Below are positions 38,021 through 48,092 of a DNA stretch of 64,000 bases, in pieces. Positions within the stretch are counted from its first letter, which is position 1; each line of letters starts with the position of its first letter. The translations under genes and the position numbers were made by a program. The notes beneath the pieces were generated by a model. The model worked only from the letters and a program-made list of their open reading frames with translations, was not told the origin of the DNA and did not search any database. The stretch is from Pseudacidovorax intermedius (GTDB lineage: Bacteria; Pseudomonadota; Gammaproteobacteria; Burkholderiales; Burkholderiaceae_C): the NCBI RefSeq assembly GCF_003350475.1, contig NZ_QQAV01000001.1, positions 186,001 through 250,000 of the forward strand. Direction: 5' to 3'.

Positions 38021-38048
38021 AAAAAGGCCGCATGCGATGCATGCGGCC
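38021..38048 (-). terminator. intrinsic terminator of the DUF1840 gene, also a 3' hairpin for the Bug gene
   Basis: GGCCGCAT (38026-38033) pairs with ATGCGGCC (38041-38048) around a 7-nt loop. AAAAA at 38021-38025 gives a U tract on the minus strand. It lies between convergent genes and serves chiefly the leftward one. Confidence 0.8.
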
Positions 38049-38079
38049 CGATTTCCTGTGAGTGGGGGATCGAACGGGC

Positions 38080-38409
38080 TCAGGCGCCCCAGACGATGTC
38101 CTTGCCCTCGCCGTGCGACTCCTTGAGCATGTGCAGCAGCGGCGTGACCCGCTGGTGCAGCGACACATGCTCCTGCTCGGCTCGTGCCTCGTGGTCCTCG
38201 ACGGCATGGGCGTCGTGATTGCCGTGGCTGGCCATCTTCGCCTCACTGGCGACCGCCGCCTCTAGCGCCGAGATCGCGGCGGGCATCTGGTCCACGGTGA
38301 TGACACCGGGTGCGCCCGGCGTCTTGCCGATGATCTCCAGAAGATGGCGGGCGCTCGGTTCGAGCATCACCACATCGGCCGAAGCCTGGGATTTGAAGCG
38401 GTACAGCAT
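38080..38409 (-). CDS. DUF1840 family protein
   Basis: 109 residues. The start LYRFKSQASADVVMLEPSA, the central GVITVDQMPAAISALEAAV and the C-terminal RVTPLLHMLKESHGEGKDIVW match DUF1840, a small cytosolic family known mainly from betaproteobacteria and without assigned function. The middle is acidic and His-rich (HGNHDAHAVEDHEARAEQEH), which could bind metal. It lies 82 nt downstream of cfa on the same strand, so co-transcription is possible. Confidence 0.88.
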   Translation of the reverse strand: MLYRFKSQASADVVMLEPSARHLLEIIGKTPGAPGVITVDQMPAAISALEAAVASEAKMASHGNHDAHAVEDHEARAEQEHVSLHQRVTPLLHMLKESHGEGKDIVWGA

Positions 38410-38491
38410 GCGGCAACTCCTTTTCGCACTTGTTTGTTGTTGTGACCTGCGCCAGTGGCCGCGGTTCCCGGACTCCGGGTCGGCACGCTGC

Positions 38492-39760
38492 CTACCGCGG
38501 CGCGTACATGTAATCGCGCGAGAAAGGGTATAGCGACTGGGCCCCGCGCATGGCGTGGGACGAAATCTTGCCGTCGGGTCGGGCCGAGAGCATCTGGTGC
38601 AGGGCGATCCATCCCTGCTCGAAGCTCATCGCGCAGCCGGCCAGGTAGAGGCGATAGGCGCGCAGGATGCGCGCACCCCGCTCGGCGCCGGCGGTGGTTT
38701 CGAGCACCTCCCGCGCCTTGTCGAGCTGGGCTTCGAGCGCATCGGACCAAGCCCAGAGCGTGCGGGCGTAATGCGGCCGCAGATTCTCGGTGTCGACCAT
38801 CTCCAGGCCCGCATGCGCGGTCTCGCGCAGCACGGTCGTCACGTGCAGCAACTCCCCGCCGGGAAAGATGTACTTCTCGATGAAGTCCCCCATGCCTGCG
38901 CCCAACTGGCGATAGTCGAGCTGGCCCGAGGTGATGCCGTGCTGCAGCGTCAGGCCGCCGGGCGCGAGCAGCTTGTGCACATCCTGGAAGTAGGTGCCCA
39001 TGTTGGCGCTGCCCACATGCTCGAACATGCCCACCGATGAGATCTTGTCGAAGGGCTGCTCGGCCGCAAGTTCGCGATAGTCCATGAGGCGGACGCGCAC
39101 GCGGTTCTCCAGGCCCCGCTGCGCGATCAGTTTCTCCACATGCGCGTGCTGGTTCTTCGACAGGGTAATGCCGGTGGCATCCACGCCGTAGTGCTCCGCC
39201 GCCCACAGCAGCAGCCCGCCCCAGCCCGAGCCGATGTCGAGGTAGCGCTCGCCCCGCTTCAGACGCAGCTTGCGGCAGATGTGGTCGAGCTTGGCCTCCT
39301 GCGCCTGGGCCAGCGTCATCGCCTCGTCGCGGTAGTACGCGCACGAATACACGCGGCGCGGATCGAGCCAGAGGGCGTAGAAGTCGTCGGAAACGTCGTA
39401 GTGAAACTGGATCTGCTCGGCGTCGCGTCGCAGCGTGTGCGAGCCACGGGACTTGGCGTTGCGCAGCAGGCGTGTCCACCAGCCGGTGTCGCTTTCCACC
39501 GGGTTGTCCGGCATGAGCGCGGCGGCAGCAGCCATCAGATCGCGCATGGAGCCTTCGATCTCCACGCGACCTTCGACATAGTCCTCGCCCACACTGCCGA
39601 TCTGCCGCGCAGCGAGCTTGGCCAATCCGGTCCAACTCGAGAAACCCAGCCGGACCTTGGCGCCAGGGGTGTCGATGCGATGCCCGTCCGGCAAGCGCAG
39701 CGATACAGGAATCGGGAGAGAAACGAGTTGAGACTCGATCTTCTGAACCAGGCTCTGCAT
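38492..39760 (-). CDS. cfa: cyclopropane-fatty-acyl-phospholipid synthase
   Basis: 422 residues, close to family length. The N-terminal domain (about 1-110) is the non-catalytic sterol-carrier-like region. The C-terminal SAM methyltransferase has YLDIGSGWGGLLLWAAE, the bicarbonate and active-site region with YSCAYYRDEAMTLAQAQ, and FDKISSVGMFEHVG. It adds a methylene from SAM across double bonds of membrane phospholipid acyl chains, usually in stationary phase or acid stress. It sits beyond the terminator of the ribosomal operon, so it should have its own promoter in 39761-39834. Confidence 0.93.
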   Translation of the reverse strand: MQSLVQKIESQLVSLPIPVSLRLPDGHRIDTPGAKVRLGFSSWTGLAKLAARQIGSVGEDYVEGRVEIEGSMRDLMAAAAALMPDNPVESDTGWWTRLLRNAKSRGSHTLRRDAEQIQFHYDVSDDFYALWLDPRRVYSCAYYRDEAMTLAQAQEAKLDHICRKLRLKRGERYLDIGSGWGGLLLWAAEHYGVDATGITLSKNQHAHVEKLIAQRGLENRVRVRLMDYRELAAEQPFDKISSVGMFEHVGSANMGTYFQDVHKLLAPGGLTLQHGITSGQLDYRQLGAGMGDFIEKYIFPGGELLHVTTVLRETAHAGLEMVDTENLRPHYARTLWAWSDALEAQLDKAREVLETTAGAERGARILRAYRLYLAGCAMSFEQGWIALHQMLSARPDGKISSHAMRGAQSLYPFSRDYMYAPR

Positions 39761-39834
39761 GACGAGCCATTGTGCAGAAAGTTTCCGGATTGTGCAGAAG
39801 CTCCTCGGCGGGCAGGCGCAGGCCGAGCGACCAA

Positions 39835-39863
39835 GAAAAAAGGGCCCTCAAAAGAGGGCCCTT
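39835..39863 (-). terminator. terminator of the alpha operon and initiator tRNA gene
   Basis: AAGGGCCCTC (39840-39849), loop AAAA, GAGGGCCCTT (39854-39863): a perfect 10-bp stem. The A run at 39835-39839 is a U tract on the minus strand. It lies 5 nt beyond the tRNA 3' end. Confidence 0.92.
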
Positions 39864-39868
39864 GAATT

Positions 39869-39945
<77 letters not shown>

Positions 39946-39964
39946 TCGAAGAATAGATTATATG

Positions 39965-40363
39965 TCAGTCTTGCGCGGTCTGCACGTCTTTTTCGTCAGA
40001 AATTTCCGGACGATCGACGAGCTCGACCAGCGCCATGGGCGCGTTGTCGCCAACGCGGAAACCCATCTTCAGGATGCGCGTGTAACCACCCGGGCGAGCC
40101 TGGTAGCGCGGGCCCAGTTCGTTGAACAGCTTGACCACGTTGTCGCGGTTGCGCAGGCGGTCGAAGGCCAGGCGCTTGTTGGCGACGGTGGGGTTCTTGG
40201 CCAGCGTGATCAGCGGCTCCACGACGCGGCGCAGTTCCTTCGCCTTGGGCACGGTCGTCTTGATGGCTTCGTGCTCGATCAGCGAGTTGGACATGTTGCG
40301 CAGCATCGCGAGGCGGTGCGAGCTGGTGCGGTTGAGTTTGCGAAGACCGAGGCCGTGACGCAT
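39965..40363 (-). CDS. rplQ: 50S ribosomal protein L17
   Basis: 132 residues; starts [20 protein letters not shown], the standard L17 beginning, and continues with [19 protein letters not shown]. It binds 23S rRNA near the peptide exit tunnel. It is the last protein gene of the alpha operon and follows rpoA by 79 nt. The C-terminal tail (KDVQTAQD) is short and acidic. Confidence 0.97.
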   Translation of the reverse strand: MRHGLGLRKLNRTSSHRLAMLRNMSNSLIEHEAIKTTVPKAKELRRVVEPLITLAKNPTVANKRLAFDRLRNRDNVVKLFNELGPRYQARPGGYTRILKMGFRVGDNAPMALVELVDRPEISDEKDVQTAQD

Positions 40364-40442
40364 GGTGATTTCCTTTTGACTTTAGTTGATCGGAGCAGCC
40401 GGATCAGGTACTGCCCCGTGGAGCGAGAAACCCGAAGGCCTC

Positions 40443-41435
40443 TCAGCGCTTGTCGAGGCCGGCCGGCGGCCAGCTCTCGAGCTTCATGCCAAGGGTCAGG
40501 CCGCGCGAGGCGAGCACTTCCTTGATTTCGTTGAGCGACTTGCGGCCCAGGTTCGGGGTCTTGAGCAGCTCGTTCTCCGTGCGCTGGATCAGGTCGCCGA
40601 TGTAGTAGATGTTCTCGGCCTTCAGGCAGTTGGCCGAACGCACGGTCAGTTCCAGCTCGTCGACGGGGCGCAGCAGGATCGGGTCGAACTGCTGGGCACT
40701 GCGCTGGGCAGGCTGCTCGAACATGCCGGTCAGTTCGCCGCCTTCCAGCTGCGCGAACACGGCCAGTTGCTCGACCAGGATCTTGGCCGAGGCGCGCACG
40801 GCATCTTCGGCCGTGATCGCACCGTTGGTCTCGATCTCGACCAGCAGCTTGTCCAGGTCGGTGCGCTGCTCGACGCGGGCGCTCTCGACGGTGTAGCTCA
40901 CGCGCTTGACGGGCGAGAACGAAGCGTCGAGGACGATGCGGCCGATCGATTTGGTCGGCTCGTCCGCGTAACGGCGCATCGTGCCGGGCACATAGCCGCG
41001 GCCCTTCTCGACCTTGATCTGCATGTCCAGCTTGCCGCCTTGCGACAGGTGGGCGATGACATGCTCGGGGTTGATGATCTCGACGTCGTGCGGCGTCTGG
41101 ATGTCGGCGGCCGTGACCGGGCCTTCGCCTTCCTTGCGCAGGCTCAGCGTAACCTCGTCGCGGTTGTGCAGCTTGAACACCACGCCCTTGAGGTTGAGCA
41201 GGATGTTCACGACGTCTTCCTGAACGCCGTCGATCGACGAGTACTCGTGCAGCACGCCAGCGATCGTCACTTCCGTGGCTGCATACCCCACCATCGACGA
41301 CAGCAGAACGCGGCGCAGCGCGTTGCCGAGCGTGTGGCCATAGCCGCGCTCGAAAGGCTCGAGCGTGACCTTCGCCTTGTTGGCAGCCAGTTGCTCGACC
41401 TGGATGGTCTTGGGTTTCAGCAGGGTGGTTTGCAT
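40443..41435 (-). CDS. rpoA: DNA-directed RNA polymerase subunit alpha
   Basis: 330 residues, normal length. The N-terminal assembly domain (about 1-235) has [20 protein letters not shown], which nucleates alpha2 dimer and beta/beta' assembly. After a linker, the C-terminal domain (about 250-325; [19 protein letters not shown], then [14 protein letters not shown]) contacts UP elements and activators. ATG at 41435. It lies 140 nt downstream of rpsD, with a hairpin in the gap. Confidence 0.98.
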   Translation of the reverse strand: MQTTLLKPKTIQVEQLAANKAKVTLEPFERGYGHTLGNALRRVLLSSMVGYAATEVTIAGVLHEYSSIDGVQEDVVNILLNLKGVVFKLHNRDEVTLSLRKEGEGPVTAADIQTPHDVEIINPEHVIAHLSQGGKLDMQIKVEKGRGYVPGTMRRYADEPTKSIGRIVLDASFSPVKRVSYTVESARVEQRTDLDKLLVEIETNGAITAEDAVRASAKILVEQLAVFAQLEGGELTGMFEQPAQRSAQQFDPILLRPVDELELTVRSANCLKAENIYYIGDLIQRTENELLKTPNLGRKSLNEIKEVLASRGLTLGMKLESWPPAGLDKR

Positions 41436-41530
41436 GCGGACTTCCTCTCAATACCCCCGGCTCGTTACACCGGTAAGGCTGGTGAAGTGCCCGCCTCGAA
41501 TGCCTTCGAGGGGGTACAAAAACATTCAAG

Positions 41531-41555
41531 GGTGGCGCTGCGCGGCAGCGCCACC
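41531..41555 (-). other. strong hairpin between rpsD and rpoA
   Basis: GGTGGCGCTG (41531-41540) and CAGCGCCACC (41546-41555) form a perfect 10-bp stem with a 5-nt loop. On the minus strand a T5 run follows 8 nt later (CTTGAATGTTTTTG). The distance makes it a weak terminator at best; RNA processing or partial attenuation are alternatives. Confidence 0.55.
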
Positions 41556-41575
41556 GGTCGCCTCTGGGTCTCGCT

Positions 41576-42199
41576 TTAACGCGAGTAGAGTTCGACGATC
41601 AGCGATTCGTTGATGTCGGCGCCGAATTCGTCACGGTCCGGGGCCTTCTTGAAGGTGCCTTCGGCCTTGTCGATGCTCACTTCGACCCAGCCCGGAATGC
41701 CGACCTGCTGGGCCAGCTGCAGCGCCTCGATGATGCGAGCCTGCTTCTTGGACTTCTCGCGAACCGCCACGACGTCACCGGCCTTCACCAGGTAGGACGG
41801 GATGTTGACCGACTGGCCGTTCACCGTGATCGCCTTGTGCGACACCAACTGGCGCGCTTCGGCACGGGTCGAACCGAAGCCCATGCGATAGACGACGTTG
41901 TCCAGACGGCACTCGAGCAGCGACAGCAGGTTGGCGCCGGTGTTGCCCTTGCGGCGATCGGCTTCGGCGAAGTAGCGGCGGAATTGCTTTTCCAGCACGC
42001 CATACATGCGCTTGACCTTCTGCTTCTCGCGCAGTTGCAGACCGAAGTCGGAGGTGCGCTGACCCGAGGTACGGCCGTGCTGGCCGGGCTTGGAGTCGAA
42101 CTTGGCCTTGTCCGCGATGGAGCGGCGAGCGCTCTTCAGGAACAGGTCGGTGCCTTCACGGCGGGAGAGTTTGGCCTTGGGGCCGAGGTAACGTGCCAC
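41576..42199 (-). CDS. rpsD: 30S ribosomal protein S4
   Basis: 207 residues; starts [20 protein letters not shown], with the S4 RNA-binding domain at about 97-160 ([20 protein letters not shown]). It is a primary 16S rRNA binder, and in enterobacteria it also represses the alpha operon. It lacks the N-terminal zinc Cys cluster. The start codon is GTG at 42199 with AAGGAAA upstream. A 143-nt gap with a terminator-like hairpin separates it from rpsK. Confidence 0.98.
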   Translation of the reverse strand: MARYLGPKAKLSRREGTDLFLKSARRSIADKAKFDSKPGQHGRTSGQRTSDFGLQLREKQKVKRMYGVLEKQFRRYFAEADRRKGNTGANLLSLLECRLDNVVYRMGFGSTRAEARQLVSHKAITVNGQSVNIPSYLVKAGDVVAVREKSKKQARIIEALQLAQQVGIPGWVEVSIDKAEGTFKKAPDRDEFGADINESLIVELYSR

Positions 42200-42295
42200 G
42201 GTATTTTCCTTGTGGTTTCTGCCGCGGGCATTGCTGCCGCGGGAGCCATCAGTCGTTTCGGTCGATGGCGGTGGGCTTGTGAAAAGCGAGAACGC

Positions 42296-42329
42296 AAAAA
42301 CGCGCAGACCGCCCGGAGGCGGACTGCGC
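42296..42329 (-). terminator. terminator-like hairpin inside the alpha operon, before rpsD
   Basis: GCGCAGACCGCC (42302-42313), loop CGGA, GGCGGACTGCGC (42318-42329): 11 of 12 pairs. AAAAA at 42296-42300 gives a U tract on the minus strand one base beyond the stem. It lies 14 nt after the rpsK stop and should reduce transcription into rpsD-rpoA-rplQ. Confidence 0.65.
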
Positions 42330-42342
42330 AGGCGGCCTCACC

Positions 42343-42747
42343 TCAGATGCGACGACGCTTCTGGGGACGGCAGCCGTTGTGGGGCACCGGGGTCACGTCG
42401 GAGATCGACGTGATGCGGATACCCAGCGCAGCCAGTGCGCGCACCGAGGATTCGCGACCCGGGCCGGGGCCCTTGATCTCGACGTCCAGGTTCTTGATGC
42501 CTTGCTCGACAGCGGCGCGGCCGGCAACTTCGGAAGCCACCTGGGCAGCGAAGGGCGTCGATTTGCGCGAACCCTTGAAGCCTTGGCCACCCGAGGAAGC
42601 CCAGGACAGTGCGTTGCCCTGGCGGTCGGTGATGGTGATGATCGTGTTGTTGAACGACGCATGCACGTGCGCAATGCCGTCCGCCACATTCTTGCGGACC
42701 TTCTTGCGCACACGCTGTGCGGCGTTGTTGGCAGGAGCTTTAGCCAT
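42343..42747 (-). CDS. rpsK: 30S ribosomal protein S11
   Basis: 134 residues. [22 protein letters not shown], split by domain, and the C-terminal [18 protein letters not shown] tail are characteristic. It forms part of the small-subunit platform next to the E site. It follows rpsM by 12 nt. The Asn-Gly in PHNGC is the site that is isomerised to isoaspartate in E. coli S11. Confidence 0.98.
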   Translation of the reverse strand: MAKAPANNAAQRVRKKVRKNVADGIAHVHASFNNTIITITDRQGNALSWASSGGQGFKGSRKSTPFAAQVASEVAGRAAVEQGIKNLDVEIKGPGPGRESSVRALAALGIRITSISDVTPVPHNGCRPQKRRRI

Positions 42748-42759
42748 GCTGTTCTCTCT

Positions 42760-43125
42760 TTACTTCTTCAGGGCCTGGGCAGCCTTGCGCGGACCCTTGC
42801 GGGTACGGGCGTTGGTGCGCGTGCGCTGACCACGCATCGGCAGACCGCGACGATGGCGGAAGCCGCGGTAGCAGCCGATGTCCATCAGGCGCTTGATGTT
42901 CATCGTGGTTTCACGACGCAGGTCACCCTCGATCGTGAATTGGGCGATCTGGTCGCGGATCTTTTCGAGATCGGCGTCCGTCAGGTCCTTGATCTTCTTG
43001 GCGTAGTCGATGCCGCAGGCTTCGCAGATCTTGCGAGCGCGGGTACGGCCGATGCCGAAGATTGCCGTCAGGCCGATCTCGGCGTGCTTGTGCGGCGGGA
43101 TGTTGATGCCAGCAATACGTGCCAT
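42760..43125 (-). CDS. rpsM: 30S ribosomal protein S13
   Basis: 121 residues: [20 protein letters not shown] at the start, the helix-two-turn-helix region [18 protein letters not shown], and a basic C-terminal tail [16 protein letters not shown] that reaches the P-site tRNA. It lies 23 nt downstream of rpmJ. In E. coli the S4 repression site lies at the rpsM start; I did not identify an equivalent pseudoknot here. Confidence 0.98.
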   Translation of the reverse strand: MARIAGINIPPHKHAEIGLTAIFGIGRTRARKICEACGIDYAKKIKDLTDADLEKIRDQIAQFTIEGDLRRETTMNIKRLMDIGCYRGFRHRRGLPMRGQRTRTNARTRKGPRKAAQALKK

Positions 43126-43148
43126 GTGCGTCCTCTAGAACTCTCGAA

Positions 43149-43262
43149 TCAACCCTGGCGCTGCTTGTGGCGCGGGTCGGTGCAGATCACGCGCACCACA
43201 CCCTTGCGGCGGATGACCTTGCAATTGCGGCAGATGGGCTTGACCGATGCCGAAACTCTCAT
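43149..43262 (-). CDS. rpmJ: 50S ribosomal protein L36 (zinc form)
   Basis: 37 residues. [20 protein letters not shown] with a later His (PRHKQ) gives the C-x2-C-x12-C-x4-H zinc ribbon of the C-plus paralogue. GGAGA lies just before ATG 43262. secY is 98 nt upstream; infA, which sits between these two genes in many betaproteobacteria, is not present in that gap. Confidence 0.97.
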   Translation of the reverse strand: MRVSASVKPICRNCKVIRRKGVVRVICTDPRHKQRQG

Positions 43263-43360
43263 TTCATTTCTCCTAACTCTTACTGTGGCGACCCTAGGAC
43301 GCCCGAAACACGATGTGCGTGCCCGGCTCGTCGCGGCAGGGCGTTCACTCGACCTTGCGT

Positions 43361-44680
43361 TCAACCACCCAACGTCGTCTTGAAGTTGGCCTTCTTGAGC
43401 AGCGATTCGTACTGCTGCGACATCAGGTAGTTCTGCACCTGGGCCATAAAGTCCATCGTCACGACCACCAGGATCAGCAACGAGGTGCCGCCGAAATAGA
43501 ACGGCACGTTGTACTTCAGGATCAGGAACTCCGGCAGCAGGCAGACGAAGGTGATGTACACCGCGCCCGCCAGCGTCAGACGCAGCAGGATCTTGTCGAT
43601 GTAGCGGGCGGTCTGGTCACCAGGACGGATCCCGGGGATGAACGCACCGCTCTTCTTCAGGTTGTCGGCGGTCTCGCGGCTGTTGAACACGAGGGCCGTG
43701 TAGAAGAAGCAGAAGAACACGATCGCTGCTGCGTACAGCAGCGTGTAGATCGGCTGCCCCGGGGCCAGCGCCGAAGCGATGTCCTTGAGCCAGCGCATGC
43801 TGTCGCCAGTGCTGAACCAGCCCACCACCGTCGCAGGCAGCAGGATGATGGACGAGGCGAAGATCGGGGGGATCACGCCAGCCATGTTCAGCTTCAGCGG
43901 CAGGTGCGAAGCCTGTCCACCGTAGACCTTGTTGCCCACCTGACGGCGCGCATAGTTCACCAGGATCTTGCGCTGTCCGCGTTCGACGAACACCACGAAG
44001 TAGGTGACCAGCACGACCAACGCCACGATGAACAGGGCCACGATCACGCTCATGGCGCCGGTGCGCACCAGCTCCAGCAACCCGCCGATGGCGTTGGGTA
44101 AGCCCGCGGCGATACCGGCGAAGATGATGATGGAGATGCCGTTGCCCAGGCCGCGCTCGGTGATCTGCTCGCCCAGCCACATGAGGAACATGGAACCCGC
44201 CGTCAGGCTCACCATCGCGGTGAACCGGAAGCCGAAACCAGGTGCCACCACCAGGCCGGGAGAAGCCTCCAGCGCCACAGCGATGCTGAAAGACTGGAAA
44301 AGAGCCAGACCCAGCGCGCCATAGCGGGTGTACTGCGTGATCTTGCGGCGACCGGCCTCGCCTTCCTTCTTCAATTGCTCGAAGGAGGGAAGGACATAGG
44401 TCATCAGCTGCATGATGATCGATGCCGAGATATACGGCATGATCCCCAGCGCGAAGACCGTGAAGCGCGACAGCGCACCACCCGAGAACATGTTGAACAG
44501 GCTCAGGATGCCGCCCTGCTGACCCTGGAACAGCTGAGCCAGCTGGTCCGGGTTGATGCCGGGAACAGGGATGTGCGCGCCGATGCGGTACACCACGAGG
44601 GCGAGCAGCAGAAAAACCAGCCGACGACGCAGGTCGCCGAACTTGCCGGTCTTCGCGAGCGTTGCCGCGTTGGTTGCCAC
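43361..44680 (-). CDS. secY: preprotein translocase subunit SecY
   Basis: 439 residues with ten membrane helices. [20 protein letters not shown] at the start, the [20 protein letters not shown] loop and plug region, and cytoplasmic loops such as [18 protein letters not shown] are standard. It forms the lateral-gated protein channel with SecE and SecG. The start codon is GTG at 44680. It follows rplO by 26 nt, the usual spc order. Confidence 0.98.
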   Translation of the reverse strand: MATNAATLAKTGKFGDLRRRLVFLLLALVVYRIGAHIPVPGINPDQLAQLFQGQQGGILSLFNMFSGGALSRFTVFALGIMPYISASIIMQLMTYVLPSFEQLKKEGEAGRRKITQYTRYGALGLALFQSFSIAVALEASPGLVVAPGFGFRFTAMVSLTAGSMFLMWLGEQITERGLGNGISIIIFAGIAAGLPNAIGGLLELVRTGAMSVIVALFIVALVVLVTYFVVFVERGQRKILVNYARRQVGNKVYGGQASHLPLKLNMAGVIPPIFASSIILLPATVVGWFSTGDSMRWLKDIASALAPGQPIYTLLYAAAIVFFCFFYTALVFNSRETADNLKKSGAFIPGIRPGDQTARYIDKILLRLTLAGAVYITFVCLLPEFLILKYNVPFYFGGTSLLILVVVTMDFMAQVQNYLMSQQYESLLKKANFKTTLGG

Positions 44681-44706
44681 TGTGCTGCCTTGCTTTCGCG
44701 TCAGGT

Positions 44707-45138
44707 TCAGGCGACGGAGCCGCCGGCGGCCTCGATGGCAGCCTTGGCACCCGCGGTCGCGCCGACGCCCGTCAGCTTGACAGCCTTCGTCAGTTCACCA
44801 GCCTTGATGACCTTCACCACCTTGGCGAGCTGGCCCACCAGGCCCGCTTGCTTCAGTGCCAGGACGTCGACTTCGGCCAGACCCAGTTGCTCCAGCGCCG
44901 TCAGGGTGACCTCGGCGTTGAACTTCAGCGAAGCCGACTTGAAGCCACGCTTGGGCAGGCGGCGCTGCAGCGGCATCTGACCGCCTTCGAAACCGACCTT
45001 GTGGAAGCCGCCGGCACGCGACTTCTGACCCTTGTGGCCGCGACCTGCGGTCTTGCCCAGGCCAGAGCCGATGCCACGGCCCACGCGGCGCTTGGCGTGC
45101 TTCGCGCCCGCTGCGGGCTTGATGCTGTTGAGTTCCAT
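44707..45138 (-). CDS. rplO: 50S ribosomal protein L15
   Basis: 143 residues: [20 protein letters not shown], then a Gly-rich basic extension [20 protein letters not shown] that threads into the 50S subunit, and a globular C-terminal part. It follows rpmD by one base. It belongs to late 50S assembly. Confidence 0.98.
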   Translation of the reverse strand: MELNSIKPAAGAKHAKRRVGRGIGSGLGKTAGRGHKGQKSRAGGFHKVGFEGGQMPLQRRLPKRGFKSASLKFNAEVTLTALEQLGLAEVDVLALKQAGLVGQLAKVVKVIKAGELTKAVKLTGVGATAGAKAAIEAAGGSVA

Positions 45139-45139
45139 G

Positions 45140-45325
45140 TCAGAGCACCTTCACCAGGTAGGCGATCTTGTTGATCATGCCGCGCACGGCGGGCGTGTCC
45201 TGCAGCTCGCTCACGCTGTTGAGCTTGCGCAGGCCCAGGCCACGCACGGTGGCGCGGTGCGACTGCTTCGTGCCGATCGGGCTGCGAACCAGTTGGACCT
45301 TCACGGTCTGTTGTTGCGTCGTCAT
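45140..45325 (-). CDS. rpmD: 50S ribosomal protein L30
   Basis: 61 residues; [20 protein letters not shown] and [16 protein letters not shown] are the family pattern. It is a small beta-alpha-beta protein on the 50S surface. One base separates it from rplO and 14 from rpsE. Confidence 0.97.
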   Translation of the reverse strand: MTTQQQTVKVQLVRSPIGTKQSHRATVRGLGLRKLNSVSELQDTPAVRGMINKIAYLVKVL

Positions 45326-45339
45326 TGCGTCTCTCCTGC

Positions 45340-45858
45340 TCAGGCGAAGATCTCTTCGACCGTCAGGCCGCGCTTGGCAGCGACTTCCGAGGCGGTGGTC
45401 GAGTTCTTCAGCGCGTCGAGCGTGGCGCGAACCATGTTGTAGGGGTTCGACGAGCCATGGCTCTTGGCCACGACGTCGGTGATGCCCATGACTTCGAACA
45501 CGGCGCGCATCGGGCCGCCGGCGATGATGCCGGTACCCTTGGGAGCCGGGGACATCATCACGGTGGAGGCGCCATGGTGGCCGGTCACTTCATGGTGCAG
45601 GGTGCCATTCTTGATCGACACCTTCATGAGGTTGCGGCGGGCTTCTTCCATCGCCTTCTGCACGGCGGCGGGCACTTCCTTCGACTTGCCCTTGCCCATG
45701 CCGACGCGACCGTCGCCGTCACCCACCACGGTGAGTGCCGCGAAACCCAGGATACGACCACCCTTCACCACCTTGGTGACGCGGTTGATCGCGATCATCT
45801 TCTCGCGCAGACCGTCCTCGGGACCTTCGTTCTGCGTTCTTGCCTGAATCTTTGCCAT
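45340..45858 (-). CDS. rpsE: 30S ribosomal protein S5
   Basis: 172 residues. It has the N-terminal double-stranded RNA-binding fold (about 18-80, [20 protein letters not shown]) and a C-terminal domain with [20 protein letters not shown]. It supports accuracy and mRNA helicase function at the mRNA entry site. [21 protein letters not shown] is the spectinomycin-contact loop region and looks wild-type. Confidence 0.98.
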   Translation of the reverse strand: MAKIQARTQNEGPEDGLREKMIAINRVTKVVKGGRILGFAALTVVGDGDGRVGMGKGKSKEVPAAVQKAMEEARRNLMKVSIKNGTLHHEVTGHHGASTVMMSPAPKGTGIIAGGPMRAVFEVMGITDVVAKSHGSSNPYNMVRATLDALKNSTTASEVAAKRGLTVEEIFA

Positions 45859-45884
45859 CTTGAATTCCTGTTCTGCGCGGGCGC

Positions 45885-46250
45885 TTAGAACTGCAGGCCG
45901 GCCTCGCGGGCGGCTTCGGCGAGAGCCTTGACACGGCCGTGGTAGGCGAAGCCTGCACGGTCGAAGGCCACCTTCTCGACGCCGGCGGCCTTGGCCTTCT
46001 CGGCGATGCGCTTGCCGATGATGGTGGCGGCGGCGGCATTGCCACCCTTGCCAGCACCACCCAGCGAGGCGCGCACTTCGGCTTCGGCCGTGGAGGCCGT
46101 GGCCAGCACCTTGGCGCCGTCGCCGGAGATGACGGTGGCGTAGATGTGCAGGTTGGTGCGGTTCACCATCAGACGCGCGACGCCTTGCGTGGCAATGCGG
46201 ATGCGGGTCTGACGGGCGCGGCGCAGGCGCTGTTCCTTTTTGGTCAACAT
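45885..46250 (-). CDS. rplR: 50S ribosomal protein L18
   Basis: 121 residues from the second of two adjacent ATG codons; AAGAGG lies 7 nt before it and only 4 nt before the first, so 46250 is preferred over 46253. [18 protein letters not shown] and [20 protein letters not shown] are typical. It brings 5S rRNA to the 50S subunit with L5. Confidence 0.97.
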   Translation of the reverse strand: MLTKKEQRLRRARQTRIRIATQGVARLMVNRTNLHIYATVISGDGAKVLATASTAEAEVRASLGGAGKGGNAAAATIIGKRIAEKAKAAGVEKVAFDRAGFAYHGRVKALAEAAREAGLQF

Positions 46251-46261
46251 CATGCGGCCTC

Positions 46262-46795
46262 TTATTTCTTCTTCGTTTCCTTGATCACGATCTTCTCGTC
46301 CGCATAGCGGATGCCCTTGCCCTTGTAGGGCTCGGGAGAGCGGACCGCGCGGATCTCGGCAGCCACCTGGCCGACGCGTTGGCGGTCGGCACCCTTGATC
46401 ACGATTTCCGTGGGGGTGGGGGTGGCGACGGTGATGCCGGCAGGCATCTCGATGTTGACCGGGTGCGAGTAGCCCACGGCCAGGTTCAGCTTGGTGCCCT
46501 GGGCAGCGGCCTTGTAGCCCACGCCCACCAGCGTCAGCTTCTTCTCGAAGCCCTTGCTCACACCCAGCACCATGTTGTTGACCAGCTGGCGCACCGTGCC
46601 GCTCATCGCGTTCGATTCACGCGACTCGTCGGCGGGCACGAAGGTCAGCTTGCCATCATCGGCCGACACCTTCACCAGCGCGTTGGCCGGGATGGACAGT
46701 TGGCCGCCAGCGCCCTTGACGCTGATCTGGTCGCCCTTGATCTGCACGTCCACGCCTGCGGGGACGGTGATCGGCATTTTTCCGACTCGGGACAT
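46262..46795 (-). CDS. rplF: 50S ribosomal protein L6
   Basis: 177 residues, two repeated RNA-binding folds: the N-terminal starts [20 protein letters not shown], and the C-terminal carries the conserved [13 protein letters not shown] loop that contacts the sarcin-ricin region. The C-terminus is basic (VIKETKKK). Confidence 0.98.
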   Translation of the reverse strand: MSRVGKMPITVPAGVDVQIKGDQISVKGAGGQLSIPANALVKVSADDGKLTFVPADESRESNAMSGTVRQLVNNMVLGVSKGFEKKLTLVGVGYKAAAQGTKLNLAVGYSHPVNIEMPAGITVATPTPTEIVIKGADRQRVGQVAAEIRAVRSPEPYKGKGIRYADEKIVIKETKKK

Positions 46796-46812
46796 TGTTC
46801 AGTTCCTCCGTC

Positions 46813-47208
46813 TTAGGCCACGTAGCACAGCACTTCGCCGCCGACGCCGTTTGCACGGGCCTTGCGGTCGGTCATCACGCCTTGCGGCGTGGTGACGATG
46901 GCCACGCCCAGACCGTTCTGGACCTTGGGAATCGCGCCGGCACCCTTGTAGACGCGCAGGCCGGGGCGGCTCACGCGCTCGATGCGCTCGATCACCGGGC
47001 GGCCGGCATAGTACTTCAGCGAAATCTCGAGGTTCGTCTTGCCGTCTTCCGTCTTGACCTGGAAGCCGTCGATGTAGCCCTCGTCCTTCAGCACCTGCGC
47101 GATCGCGATCTTCACCTTGGAAGACGGGACCGACACGGTGGGCTTCGCGACCATCTGCGCATTGCGAATGCGCGTCAGCAGGTCGGCGATGGGATCACTC
47201 ATGCTCAT
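46813..47208 (-). CDS. rpsH: 30S ribosomal protein S8
   Basis: 131 residues: [20 protein letters not shown] at the start and [19 protein letters not shown] near the 16S rRNA-binding C-terminal domain. It nucleates the 30S platform and, in E. coli, represses the spc operon by binding near rplE; I did not find a clear S8-site mimic here. It lies 17 nt upstream of rplF. Confidence 0.98.
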   Translation of the reverse strand: MSMSDPIADLLTRIRNAQMVAKPTVSVPSSKVKIAIAQVLKDEGYIDGFQVKTEDGKTNLEISLKYYAGRPVIERIERVSRPGLRVYKGAGAIPKVQNGLGVAIVTTPQGVMTDRKARANGVGGEVLCYVA

Positions 47209-47228
47209 GTTTCTTGCTCCTGCCTGGC

Positions 47229-47534
47229 TTACCAGCTGGCCTTGGTGACGCCGGGGATCTCGCCGTCGAAGGCGAGTTCGCGGACCTTGGCACGGGCCAG
47301 ACCGAACTGGCGGAAGGTGCCGCGGGGGCGGCCAGTGATTTCGCAGCGGTTGCGCTGGCGGGTGGGGTTCGCGTTGCGCGGCAGCTTCTGCAGCGCCAGG
47401 CGGGCGGCGGCGCGCTCTTCGTCGCTCTTCTTCGCGTCGTTGGCGGTCGCCTTCAGTTCGTCGTACTTCTTGGCGTACTTGGCGGCCAGCTTGTCGCGCT
47501 TCAGTTCGCGCTGGATCAAAGCAACTTTTGCCAC
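47229..47534 (-). CDS. rpsN: 30S ribosomal protein S14 (zinc-free form)
   Basis: 101 residues, the long C-minus paralogue lacking CxxC motifs. [20 protein letters not shown] and GRARV-like [17 protein letters not shown] at the C-terminus are conserved. The start codon is GTG at 47534. It follows rplE by 10 nt. Confidence 0.97.
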   Translation of the reverse strand: MAKVALIQRELKRDKLAAKYAKKYDELKATANDAKKSDEERAAARLALQKLPRNANPTRQRNRCEITGRPRGTFRQFGLARAKVRELAFDGEIPGVTKASW

Positions 47535-47544
47535 AGGGTCACCT

Positions 47545-48084
47545 TTAGTTCTTGAAGGGGAAGCGGAAGCCCTGCAGCAGCGCCTTGGCTTCTTCGTCGG
47601 ACTTGGCGGTCGTCGTGATGCTGATGTTCAGACCACGCAGTGCATCCACCTTGTCGTACTCGATCTCGGGGAAGATGATCTGCTCTTTGACGCCAATGTT
47701 GTAGTTGCCGCGGCCGTCGAAGGCCCGGCCGGAGATACCGCGGAAGTCACGCACGCGGGGCAGGGCCACGGTGACGAAACGATCCAGGAACTCGTACATC
47801 TTCACGCCGCGCAGGGTGACCATGCAGCCGATGGCCTGGCCTTCGCGGATCTTGAAGCCGGCGATGGCCTTCTTGGCCTTGGTCACGACGGGCTTCTGGC
47901 CGGCGATCTTGGTCAGATCGGCAACGGCGTGGTCCATGACCTTCTTGTCCGCCACGGCTTCGCTCACGCCCATGTTCAGCGTGATCTTGGTCAGGCGGGG
48001 GACCTGCATCGGCGACTTGTAGCCGAACTTCTCGGTCAGTTCTTTCGCGATCTTTTCGCGGTAGTGTTGTTGCAGACGGGCCAT
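47545..48084 (-). CDS. rplE: 50S ribosomal protein L5
   Basis: 179 residues: [20 protein letters not shown], then [19 protein letters not shown], and [19 protein letters not shown] near the C-terminus. It binds 5S rRNA and contacts the P-site tRNA. It follows rplX by 8 nt. Confidence 0.98.
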   Translation of the reverse strand: MARLQQHYREKIAKELTEKFGYKSPMQVPRLTKITLNMGVSEAVADKKVMDHAVADLTKIAGQKPVVTKAKKAIAGFKIREGQAIGCMVTLRGVKMYEFLDRFVTVALPRVRDFRGISGRAFDGRGNYNIGVKEQIIFPEIEYDKVDALRGLNISITTTAKSDEEAKALLQGFRFPFKN

Positions 48085-48092
48085 GGTGTACC

